Source: Bacteroidota bacterium (GTDB lineage: Bacteria > Bacteroidota > Bacteroidia > CAIKAF01). From it: a stretch of 64,000 bases of DNA. The stretch is from assembly GCA_023432985.1 (NCBI GenBank), contig JAEZEQ010000017.1, positions 20,385-84,384 on the forward strand, in the 5' to 3' direction. The number at the start of each line of letters is the position of its first letter. Position 1 is the stretch's first letter. The notes below the pieces were generated by a model. That model did no database searches and had not been told where the DNA came from. It saw only the letters and a list, made by a program, of their open reading frames with translations. This document shows, piece by piece, positions 25,052-32,533 of this stretch. The position numbers were made by a program, and so were the translations under genes.

Positions 25052-25125
25052 TGGTCGCGTAGGGATTCGAACCCCAAACCTTCTGATCCGTAGTCAGATG
25101 CTCTATCCAATTGAGCTACGCAACC
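25052..25125 (-). tRNA. tRNA-Arg (anticodon ACG)
   Basis: All cloverleaf arms can be paired on the minus strand: acceptor GGTTGCG/CGCGACC, D arm GCTC/GAGC, anticodon stem TCTGA/TCAGA around loop CTACGGA with anticodon ACG, 5-nt variable region and T arm TGGGG/CCCTA around TTCGAAT. The total is 74 nt including discriminator A. CCA is not encoded. ACG is expected to be edited to ICG to read CGU, CGC and CGA. Confidence 0.96.
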
Positions 25126-25201
25126 AATTTTCCCTAAACCATTCGGCTAAATCGGGCTGCAAATATAGTGAGCCCTGCAACAATTACAAAAAAAAAGAAA
25201 A

Positions 25202-25495
25202 TTATTTTTCGAGGGTTACAGATAAGTTGCGTGTTTTCAATTTCTTGTACATTACTTTTAACACGCTTTCTTTGCCTATTTTCACCTCGCATTTGCCAAC
25301 AAAATGGGTAACCCAGGCCGCCTGTTCGGCTTGCTCGGGTTCATGGTGACAAATTTCCATCAGGGAATCAATCACAAATTCGAAGGAATTATAATCGTCA
25401 TTATGCAATATCAAACTGCACATTTCATCATTCAGGGTAAGTACGTCCTCTTCTTCCTGCTCTTGATATGTTGATTTGATGATATCCCAGTTCAT
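25202..25495 (-). CDS. clpS: ATP-dependent Clp protease adaptor ClpS
   Basis: Adaptor that binds N-degron substrates and hands them to ClpA/ClpC-ClpP. The 97 residues start with a variable acidic tail, followed by the core SLILHNDDYNSFEFVIDSL (ligand pocket Asn-Asp), then the helix AEQAAWVTHFVGKCEVKIG, which corresponds to the A-x-x-V-H-G-K-A-V-V-x-x-G signature. The frame reaches 25534, but the promoter box lies between, so the ATG at 25495 is the start. It is divergent from the dehydrogenase at 25580. Confidence 0.88.
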   Translation of the reverse strand: MNWDIIKSTYQEQEEEDVLTLNDEMCSLILHNDDYNSFEFVIDSLMEICHHEPEQAEQAAWVTHFVGKCEVKIGKESVLKVMYKKLKTRNLSVTLEK

Positions 25496-25516
25496 ATTTC
25501 GAATTTTATTATTTAG

Positions 25517-25547
25517 CAAAGTTACAAAGTCCATCGCATAGTTTCAA
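25517..25547 (-). promoter_or_regulatory. clpS promoter
   Basis: On the minus strand TTG (complement of 25545-25547) and TAACTTTG (complement of 25517-25524) are 20 bp apart, 21 nt before the clpS ATG. Confidence 0.65.
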
Positions 25548-25561
25548 GTTTTTTTTCTTAT

Positions 25562-25569
25562 TATCTTTG
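25562..25569 (+). promoter_or_regulatory. -7 element TATCTTTG of the dehydrogenase gene
   Basis: An exact TAnnTTTG match 10 nt before ATG 25580 and 19 nt before the alternative ATG 25589. No TTG at -33. Confidence 0.5.
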
Positions 25570-25579
25570 CATAAATTTA

Positions 25580-26788
25580 ATGGACAATATGCTCAAGATA
25601 GGAATTATTCGCGAAGGTAAGACTCCGCCCGATAAACGTGTACCCTTTTCACCAAAACAAGCTTACTTACTTTCACAAAAATTTAACGCAAAAGTACAGG
25701 TACAACCTTCACCCATACGTTCATACAGCGATCAGGAATATATCGATGCCGGTTTGGAATTAAACGAAGACTTAAGTCAGTCCGATATTTTATTTGGAGT
25801 AAAAGAAGTAAATATTGCAGATTTAATTCCTGAAAAAACCTACCTGTTCTTTTCGCATACTATTAAAGAACAGCCTTATAACCGCGATTTAATTAAAGCC
25901 ATGGTGGCTAAAAAAATAAGTCTTGTCGATTATGAATGCTTGCGCGATGGAGAAGGAAACCGCATAATTGGATTCGGATATTTTGCCGGCTTGGTTGGTG
26001 CTTATAATACAATTAGAGCATATGGTTTACGAAAAAAAATGTTCGATTTAAAACCGGCAAACCTATGCTATGATAAAAATGAAATGTTTTCTGAATTGCA
26101 TCGCATAGATCCGGGTCCCCTTAAATTAATCCTCACCGGAGCAGGTCGTGTTGCACATGGTGCAATAGACATTTTGAAAGAGCTTGGCTTTGAAGAAGTG
26201 CAAGAAAACGATTTCCAATCCGTTCAAAATAAAAAAGTATACCTGGCCCTAAATTACGATGAGTTCTATACCCTACCCGGGGCAGAGAGGTTCGACCGCA
26301 ATCATTTTTTCGCCCATTCCGAATTGTATGAAAGCCGTCTCTCCCTATTTACCCCTTATGCCGACATATTGATCAGCGGCCATTATTGGGATGGGAAATC
26401 TGCTCCCCTATTTCGCTTTGAAGATTTACGAAAACCCGACTGGAATATTGAAGTCATAGGCGATATCACCTGCGATATAAATGGATCTATTCCCACTACC
26501 ATTCGCCCCAGCAGCATTCAAGACCCTATCTATGGCATTGATAAAATCAGCTTCAAAGAATGTGCTGCTTTCGATGAAAATGCAGTTACCATAATGGCTG
26601 TGGATAATTTACCGACCGAATTGCCCCGCGATGCCAGCGCCTATTTCGGAGAAGAATTGCTGAATAATGTCGTTCCTCTTTTCCTAAAAGATAATGAAGC
26701 AAAAACGCTGGAGAAGGCTACTATATTGAAAAAAGGCGAACTAACACCATATTATGCCTACCTGAAAAACTATGTACATGGTGACTAA
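25580..26788 (+). CDS. LYS1/alanine-dehydrogenase-family NAD(P)-dependent oxidoreductase
   Basis: A protein of 402 residues related to alanine dehydrogenase N-terminal domains and to saccharopine dehydrogenase (lysine-forming, LYS1). The N-terminus IGIIREGKTPPDKRVPFSP is the diagnostic substrate-domain motif with Arg and Lys. The nucleotide-binding GAGRVAHGAIDIL sits near residue 191. The stretch VIGDITCDINGSIPTTIRPS near 295 is characteristic of the LYS1 branch. Fungal LYS1 makes lysine by the aminoadipate route, which is not expected here, so the bacterial substrate remains open. The start may also be the ATG at 25589. Confidence 0.75.
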   Translation: MDNMLKIGIIREGKTPPDKRVPFSPKQAYLLSQKFNAKVQVQPSPIRSYSDQEYIDAGLELNEDLSQSDILFGVKEVNIADLIPEKTYLFFSHTIKEQPYNRDLIKAMVAKKISLVDYECLRDGEGNRIIGFGYFAGLVGAYNTIRAYGLRKKMFDLKPANLCYDKNEMFSELHRIDPGPLKLILTGAGRVAHGAIDILKELGFEEVQENDFQSVQNKKVYLALNYDEFYTLPGAERFDRNHFFAHSELYESRLSLFTPYADILISGHYWDGKSAPLFRFEDLRKPDWNIEVIGDITCDINGSIPTTIRPSSIQDPIYGIDKISFKECAAFDENAVTIMAVDNLPTELPRDASAYFGEELLNNVVPLFLKDNEAKTLEKATILKKGELTPYYAYLKNYVHGD

Positions 26789-26904
26789 TCTACAAAGCAA
26801 GTAGATAGGAATGGATATATTATTTATCTAATTTATTGAAATTTGGTGCGATTTTTGTGTGAGACATGGTGTTTTTTTTGTAAATTGAACACAAACAGCC
26901 CGCC

Positions 26905-28359
26905 ATGTACACCAATAGAGCTTTAAACTTATTATTCCTGCTTGGATCGGAAGAACAAAAAGAATTTCTGCATTTTCTGAAAAGACAAAATAAAAGAAAA
27001 ATAGGAAAAACGACGAAAATTATTCTAAAGCTACATCAAAGGAAAAATATTTTATGTAAAGAGCTGATATTTGAGGAGATATTCAAAAAACCTTACGAAG
27101 AAAAATTCGATTATCTGCTACGCAATGAATTTCGACTTTTAGCTAAAGAGATAGAAGATTTTTACGGGAGTTCGGATATTTTCCCACTTGCAAATGGGAT
27201 AAAAGCCATGAATTTCTTATATCTGATTTTACGGAGTCAGGATGCCCATTTTATAGAAAAAGAATTTAAATCGAAAAGTGCCGATTTAGGCATAGGCATT
27301 TTGATGGAATGGTATAAGAAAATGGAACAACAATATATGATTCATACCATGAATCATTCCGAAAAGCAGTTGCATAATATAAACAAAACAATTGATAATC
27401 AATATGATTTGATTTTAAAAAATGCGGCGATTAAATTGGGAGATTTAAATGTAAAAAAGGCTATAGTACAACGTCAAATGGAAGTATTGGGAGTAGAACA
27501 ATTTCAAGAAATTCCGAATTCTTTTCAAATACATGTAAACGAAAAATCAGAAAATAAAACCGTACAATACCTGTATTATAAAAAGCAGTCCTATACCCTT
27601 TTCGGGCAACCTGCACTAAAAAATATCAAAATGTGCGAAAAGCTTTTACCTAAATTAGAGGAAGGAATTGTCGATTTAAATGCCGAATTTATTTGGGTAT
27701 ATTCCAATTTAGGATATCACTACTATTTGATTAACGATTTAAAAAGAAGTGCGATAAACTTTAAAAAAGCAATTGAAAATAAAGACTTTTTCAAATACCC
27801 ATTACGCGCAAACATTATCTATAATTATATTTCGGTCTGCTTAAAGTATCCCAACTATGCCCATGCCGCACAGAGTTTTGAGCAGTATGAACAATTTATT
27901 ACATCCAATCCTGCATTGGAGGTTAAGTTTACATTTATAAAAATAATACTCTATCTCCATTTAAACAAAGAAAAAGAAAGCAAACAATTGTTTAAGCAGT
28001 TGAAGGTTGGAGATAATAATCATGATTTATTTTATTATAAAAGCTTGCAATTGCTTATTTCCATTTATTTCGACGAATATGAGCGCGCTCAAATGAATTA
28101 TCGAAGTTTTCGACTTCTAAAATTCAGTTCAGAAAAACTGAATAATGCGCATAAAGATTTGGTATTTTTGACCCGACATTATTTAAAATTGTACGACAAA
28201 TGGAAGAGTTTACATGAATTAGATGTCAAGTCTTCAGAGGCCATTGCTGCACATTTTCGACATGAAAAAGCAAACGATGTCTATTTACATTATAACGATT
28301 CCTTACTATTTGGAATTATTAAGGCCAAAGCGGAAGAAATTCAGCATAAGTTTTCATAA
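26905..28359 (+). CDS. hypothetical helical-repeat protein, 484 aa
   Basis: A cytoplasmic protein without signal or membrane segment. Nearly all of it is amphipathic helix; residues about 245-420 show TPR-like periodicity (YSNLGYHYYLINDLKRSAIN, IIYNYISVCLKYPNYAHAAQ, YKSLQLLISIYFDEYERAQM). The composition is rich in Lys, Asn, Phe and Tyr, and the DNA is more AT-rich than in the neighbouring genes. No enzyme motif is seen. Such long helical proteins are common in Bacteroidota and poorly characterised. It stands alone between the dehydrogenase and the nucleotidyltransferase genes. Confidence 0.75.
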   Translation: MYTNRALNLLFLLGSEEQKEFLHFLKRQNKRKIGKTTKIILKLHQRKNILCKELIFEEIFKKPYEEKFDYLLRNEFRLLAKEIEDFYGSSDIFPLANGIKAMNFLYLILRSQDAHFIEKEFKSKSADLGIGILMEWYKKMEQQYMIHTMNHSEKQLHNINKTIDNQYDLILKNAAIKLGDLNVKKAIVQRQMEVLGVEQFQEIPNSFQIHVNEKSENKTVQYLYYKKQSYTLFGQPALKNIKMCEKLLPKLEEGIVDLNAEFIWVYSNLGYHYYLINDLKRSAINFKKAIENKDFFKYPLRANIIYNYISVCLKYPNYAHAAQSFEQYEQFITSNPALEVKFTFIKIILYLHLNKEKESKQLFKQLKVGDNNHDLFYYKSLQLLISIYFDEYERAQMNYRSFRLLKFSSEKLNNAHKDLVFLTRHYLKLYDKWKSLHELDVKSSEAIAAHFRHEKANDVYLHYNDSLLFGIIKAKAEEIQHKFS

Positions 28360-28425
28360 AAACTGAACGAGATTTGCCCTTTCCGATAAATTTTTTGCAT
28401 TTTCGCAACGCAAAAAATAAAAAAA

Positions 28426-29322
28426 ATGAAGCCTACACTAGTGATATTGGCTGCGGGAATGGGAAGCCGTTACGGAGGAATAAAACAAATTGACCCTTTT
28501 GGGCCCAATGGAGAAACCATAATTGACTACAGTTTATTTGATGCGATCCGTGGCGGATTCGGGAAAATTGTGTTCATTATACGACCCGAATTAGAGTCAG
28601 ATTTCAGAGATGTATTCGAGCATAAATTGCGTGGAAAAATCGACTTCGATTTTGCATATCAAAGCCTCGATTTAAGTACCTACGGCCTAGAAACACCGCT
28701 TGAAAGAGAAAAACCATGGGGAACAGGTCATGCCATATTATCTGCGGCAAACAAAATAGAGGGTGCATTTGCCGTCATCAATGCCGATGATTTTTATGGT
28801 CAGGATGCATTTGCGACAATGGCTCAATTTTTGGCGAACGAAAAAGACCCACATTTGCATGCTATGGCAGGTTATCAATTGGCAAAAACATTATCCGAAA
28901 ACGGAAGTGTGTCACGCGGTGTATGCGAAAGCGACGAGAACGGTTTTCTGATTAATATAACCGAGCGTACAAAGATTTACAGGCAAGGCAATCAAATCAT
29001 TGCCGAAGAAAAAAACGGCAATTTAATCCTCCCCGACCATAGTCCCGTCAGTATGAATTTCTGGGGATTTCAAAGCAGTATATTACCCAAACTGAGAGAT
29101 TGGTTTATTGATTTTGCAAAAGCAAACATGAGCGAATTAAAAGCGGAGTATTATATCCCTCTTGCAGTGAAATCATTGCTGGACGAAGGACATAAAATAA
29201 AAATCATACCCAATGATGCCACCTGGTTCGGCGTTACCTATAAAGAAGATAAAGCGGGCGTACAAGCACAGTTGCTGCGTCTTAATCAGGAAGGAAAATA
29301 TCCTGATTTACTTTGGGAATAA
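28426..29322 (+). CDS. sugar-phosphate nucleotidyltransferase family protein
   Basis: A 298-residue protein of the nucleotidyl transferase superfamily (UTP/NTP:sugar-1-phosphate). The N-terminal activation motif reads LVILAAGMGSRYGGIKQIDP (residues 5-24), with PFGPNGETIIDYSLFDA after it, GTGHAILSA for base and sugar contacts, and the metal-binding Asp pair in VINADDFYG. The C-terminal part lacks the hexapeptide repeats of GlmU. The sugar is unknown. The leader has a run of A before the ATG and no Shine-Dalgarno. Confidence 0.85.
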   Translation: MKPTLVILAAGMGSRYGGIKQIDPFGPNGETIIDYSLFDAIRGGFGKIVFIIRPELESDFRDVFEHKLRGKIDFDFAYQSLDLSTYGLETPLEREKPWGTGHAILSAANKIEGAFAVINADDFYGQDAFATMAQFLANEKDPHLHAMAGYQLAKTLSENGSVSRGVCESDENGFLINITERTKIYRQGNQIIAEEKNGNLILPDHSPVSMNFWGFQSSILPKLRDWFIDFAKANMSELKAEYYIPLAVKSLLDEGHKIKIIPNDATWFGVTYKEDKAGVQAQLLRLNQEGKYPDLLWE

Positions 29323-29357
29323 TCGGTTTTAGAAATATTTTAAAAAAAAAGGAAAAG

Positions 29358-29376
29358 CTATAGATAAAATCTATAG
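29358..29376. repeat. inverted repeat upstream of aconitase
   Basis: CTATAGAT (29358-29365) and ATCTATAG (29369-29376) form a perfect 8-bp inverted repeat with a 3-nt spacer. There is no T tract, so it is not a standard terminator; it could be an operator, or a weak 3' hairpin for the preceding gene. Confidence 0.5.
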
Positions 29377-29416
29377 TAAAATTTAAATAAAATTCCCTTT
29401 TTTAAGGGATTCCTGT

Positions 29417-29424
29417 TATATTTG
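29417..29424 (+). promoter_or_regulatory. aconitase -7 element TATATTTG
   Basis: An exact TAnnTTTG match 21 nt before the acnA ATG; the -33 region has no clear TTTG. Confidence 0.55.
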
Positions 29425-29445
29425 CACATATAAAAAAACAATAGT

Positions 29446-32112
29446 ATGAGTCAGGATATTTATGGAATTAAAAGAGAATTAACCGGCGACAAAGGGAGCT
29501 TCAGTTATTATTCTTTGGCCGAATTACAAAAACAAGGTTATTCTATCGAGAAATTACCGTTTTCCATTCGGATTTTATTAGAAAACGTGTTGCGTAATTA
29601 CGATGATTTTGCCATTACACGCGAAAATGTAGAAACGGTTTTAAACTGGAAACCAAAACCGGCCGACAAAGAAATTCCATTTAAACCGGCTCGTGTATTA
29701 ATGCAGGATTTTACCGGAGTGCCTGCTGTTGTGGATATCACTTCTATTCGTGCAGAGGCCGTACGTAAAGGGAAAAAAGGGAGCGAAATCAACCCCTTGG
29801 TTCCTGTTGATTTGGTTATTGACCATTCGGTTCAAATCGATTATTTCGGAAGCAATTCTTCCTTAGCCAAAAATATGGATTTGGAATATGAGCGCAATAA
29901 TGAACGTTATCAGTTCTTGAAATGGGCACAAAAATCATTTAATAATTTCTCGGTTGTACCTCCGGGAATGGGAATTTGTCATCAGGTTAACCTCGAATAT
30001 TTGGCGCAGGGTGTTATTACCCGCGACGGTATGGCTTTCCCCGATACTTTAGTGGGTACCGACTCGCATACTCCTATGGTTAATGGTATAGGTGTTATGG
30101 CTTGGGGTGTGGGCGGAATCGAAGCCGAAGCTGCCATTTTAGGTCAGCCTCTCTTCTTCCAAATTCCGGAAGTAATCGGTTTAAAACTTACCGGTAAATT
30201 ACCCGAAGGAACTACAGCTACCGACATGGTGCTTACCATTACCAATCTATTGCGTAAATATGGTGTGGTAGAAAAATTTGTAGAGGTATTCGGTTCCGGT
30301 TTAGACCACTTAAGCGTTCCGGATCGTGCCACGATTTCGAATATGTCGCCCGAATTTGGATGTACGGTTTCTATCTTCCCCATCGATAATCAGACATTAA
30401 ATTATATGCGCAACACCAACCGTTCGGATGAACAGGTGAAGCTGGTGGAAGATTACTGCAAAGCCAATATGCTTTGGAGAGAAAATGAAGATAAAATTGA
30501 ATATACGGATGTGTTGGAATTGGATCTAAGTACGGTTGTACCTACGGTATCCGGTCCTAAACGTCCTCAGGATAAAATTGTATTAAGCGAATTAAAACAA
30601 GGATATAATGCCAGTCTCGAAAAAGATTTCGGCAGAACACAGGCTACATCTAAATCGGTAGATTTACAAGACGAAAATGGAAATGCCTATAGCCTGAAAG
30701 ATGGTGATGTGGTTATTGCATCTATTACAAGTTGTACCAATACGTCGAATCCATCCGTGATGATCGGGGCAGCTTTGGTTGCTAAAAAAGCCAATGCATT
30801 GGGCTTGCAACCTAAACCATGGGTTAAAACTTCCCTGGCGCCGGGTTCACGTGCCGTAACCGACTATTTAGTTCAGGCCGATTTACTGAAAGAATTCGAA
30901 GCCATGAAATTTAATCTCGCAGGTTATGGCTGTACCACTTGTATCGGTAATTCAGGCCCGCTTCCCGAACCTGTTGCCTCAGCTATTGATGCCAATGATT
31001 TGGTGGTTACCTCCGTTTTATCCGGTAACCGTAACTTCGAAGCACGTGTGCATCCGCAAGTGAAAATGAACTTCCTGGCCTCGCCTATGTTGGTGGTAAT
31101 CTACGCCATTGCAGGTACCGTTAATATGGATATCTATAACGAAGCTATTGCCACCGACAAAAACGGAAATCCCGTTTATATGAAAGATCTATGGCCAAGT
31201 AATCAGGAAATTTATGAAGCCGTTCGCCAAAATGTTACCAAAGAAGCTTTCGCAAAAGAATATGCCAAAGTATTCGACGGAGACGAATCATGGCAAAAAC
31301 TTTCTTCACCCGATGCCGAGATTTTTGCATGGGATAAAGACTCGACTTATATAGCCGAAGCACCTTTCTTCAATAATCTTTCAGCAGAACCTGAAGAACC
31401 GAAAAATATAGAAAACGCAAGAACTTTATTGGTATTGGGCGACTCTATTACTACAGACCATATCTCTCCGGCAGGTTCTTTCAAAGAGTCTACACCCGCA
31501 GGGAAATACCTATTGTCTAAAGGTGTGGCCAAAGCCGATTTCAATTCCTACGGATCACGCCGCGGTAACCATGAAGTTATGATGCGTGGTACTTTTGCCA
31601 ATGTACGTATCAAAAATAAATTGGCTACTCAGGAAGGTGGATACACCAGCTATTTGCCTACAGGAGAAGAAATGAGCGTTTATGATGCCTCAATGAAATA
31701 TCAGGAAAACAATACGCCTTTGGTTATTTTAGCCGGTAAAGAATATGGCTCCGGATCAAGCCGCGATTGGGCTGCTAAAGGAACTTTCCTCTTAGGTGTA
31801 AAAGCCGTTATCGCCGAAAGTTATGAACGTATTCACCGCAGTAACCTGGTAGGAATGGGTGTTTTACCTATGATTTACAAAGCAGGACAAAACGCAGAAA
31901 GTCTCGGACTTACAGGAAAAGAAATCTTTAGTATTAAAGGTATATCGGAGGGACTTACCCCGGGTAAAACTGTTCAAGTAAGTGCACAAAAAGAAGATGG
32001 CTCTGTGATAGAATTTGAAGCAATTTGCCGATTAAATTCACAAATTGAAATTGAATATTACAAAAATGGAGGTATACTTCAATATGTATTGCGTCAGTTT
32101 TTGAAAAACTAA
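29446..32112 (+). CDS. acnA: aconitate hydratase (AcnA/IRP type)
   Basis: A 4Fe-4S enzyme converting citrate to isocitrate in the TCA cycle. The protein has 888 residues, the length of AcnA/IRP1-type aconitases. Domain 1 has VLMQDFTGVPAVVD and LVGTDSHTPMVNGIGVMAWG; the three cluster cysteines are in ITSCTNTSNPSV and GYGCTTCIGNSG; the C-terminal swivel domain has YGSGSSRDWAAKGT with the catalytic Ser-Arg. All ligands are present, so it should be active. It has its own promoter and terminator. Confidence 0.97.
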   Translation: MSQDIYGIKRELTGDKGSFSYYSLAELQKQGYSIEKLPFSIRILLENVLRNYDDFAITRENVETVLNWKPKPADKEIPFKPARVLMQDFTGVPAVVDITSIRAEAVRKGKKGSEINPLVPVDLVIDHSVQIDYFGSNSSLAKNMDLEYERNNERYQFLKWAQKSFNNFSVVPPGMGICHQVNLEYLAQGVITRDGMAFPDTLVGTDSHTPMVNGIGVMAWGVGGIEAEAAILGQPLFFQIPEVIGLKLTGKLPEGTTATDMVLTITNLLRKYGVVEKFVEVFGSGLDHLSVPDRATISNMSPEFGCTVSIFPIDNQTLNYMRNTNRSDEQVKLVEDYCKANMLWRENEDKIEYTDVLELDLSTVVPTVSGPKRPQDKIVLSELKQGYNASLEKDFGRTQATSKSVDLQDENGNAYSLKDGDVVIASITSCTNTSNPSVMIGAALVAKKANALGLQPKPWVKTSLAPGSRAVTDYLVQADLLKEFEAMKFNLAGYGCTTCIGNSGPLPEPVASAIDANDLVVTSVLSGNRNFEARVHPQVKMNFLASPMLVVIYAIAGTVNMDIYNEAIATDKNGNPVYMKDLWPSNQEIYEAVRQNVTKEAFAKEYAKVFDGDESWQKLSSPDAEIFAWDKDSTYIAEAPFFNNLSAEPEEPKNIENARTLLVLGDSITTDHISPAGSFKESTPAGKYLLSKGVAKADFNSYGSRRGNHEVMMRGTFANVRIKNKLATQEGGYTSYLPTGEEMSVYDASMKYQENNTPLVILAGKEYGSGSSRDWAAKGTFLLGVKAVIAESYERIHRSNLVGMGVLPMIYKAGQNAESLGLTGKEIFSIKGISEGLTPGKTVQVSAQKEDGSVIEFEAICRLNSQIEIEYYKNGGILQYVLRQFLKN

Positions 32113-32130
32113 TTATATTCTATTTCAAAT

Positions 32131-32163
32131 AAAAAGCCCACTCTATGAGTGGGCTTTTTTTAT
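32131..32163. terminator. bidirectional terminator
   Basis: AAAGCCCACTC (32133-32143) and GAGTGGGCTTT (32147-32157) form an 11-bp stem with a 3-nt loop, flanked by A and T runs. It serves aconitase on plus and the membrane-protein gene on minus. Confidence 0.92.
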
Positions 32164-32175
32164 ATCTATTCGTTC

Positions 32176-32532
32176 TTATTTTCTTTCCGGACGAAGCATT
32201 ACTCTCAACAGCTTTCCACTCCATGCACTTAACCCGCCTATTAATCCGCCCAATAATGTATTTACCCAAACTATAGAACCCGAAGGCAGCGTCAATAATT
32301 CGCCCAAAGCATTTACATAAGTCGGATTTGCAGCATCCACACGCCATAGGCTATATCCCATCCAAATTAACCCTATAGCCAAAAATCCGACCGGAAATGC
32401 AAATCCCTTCATTCGAAATCCGAATAAAATCACCAAAAAAGGCACTACGCCAATAGTCCACCAAGGTAAAAACCAAAGTAAAACCCCACTCAATACAAGT
32501 ATAATTAGCCCGTTTATTAAATATTTTTTCAT
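32176..32532 (-). CDS. hypothetical membrane protein, 118 aa
   Basis: A small integral membrane protein with four predicted segments (about residues 5-22, 26-41, 45-62 and 86-105) and a polar loop WRVDAANPTYVNALGELLTL between the third and fourth. The C-terminus is basic. The gene begins 1 nt after the penicillin acylase gene, so it is the last member of a three-gene unit. No family recognised. Confidence 0.7.
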   Translation of the reverse strand: MKKYLINGLIILVLSGVLLWFLPWWTIGVVPFLVILFGFRMKGFAFPVGFLAIGLIWMGYSLWRVDAANPTYVNALGELLTLPSGSIVWVNTLLGGLIGGLSAWSGKLLRVMLRPERK

Positions 32533-32533
32533 C

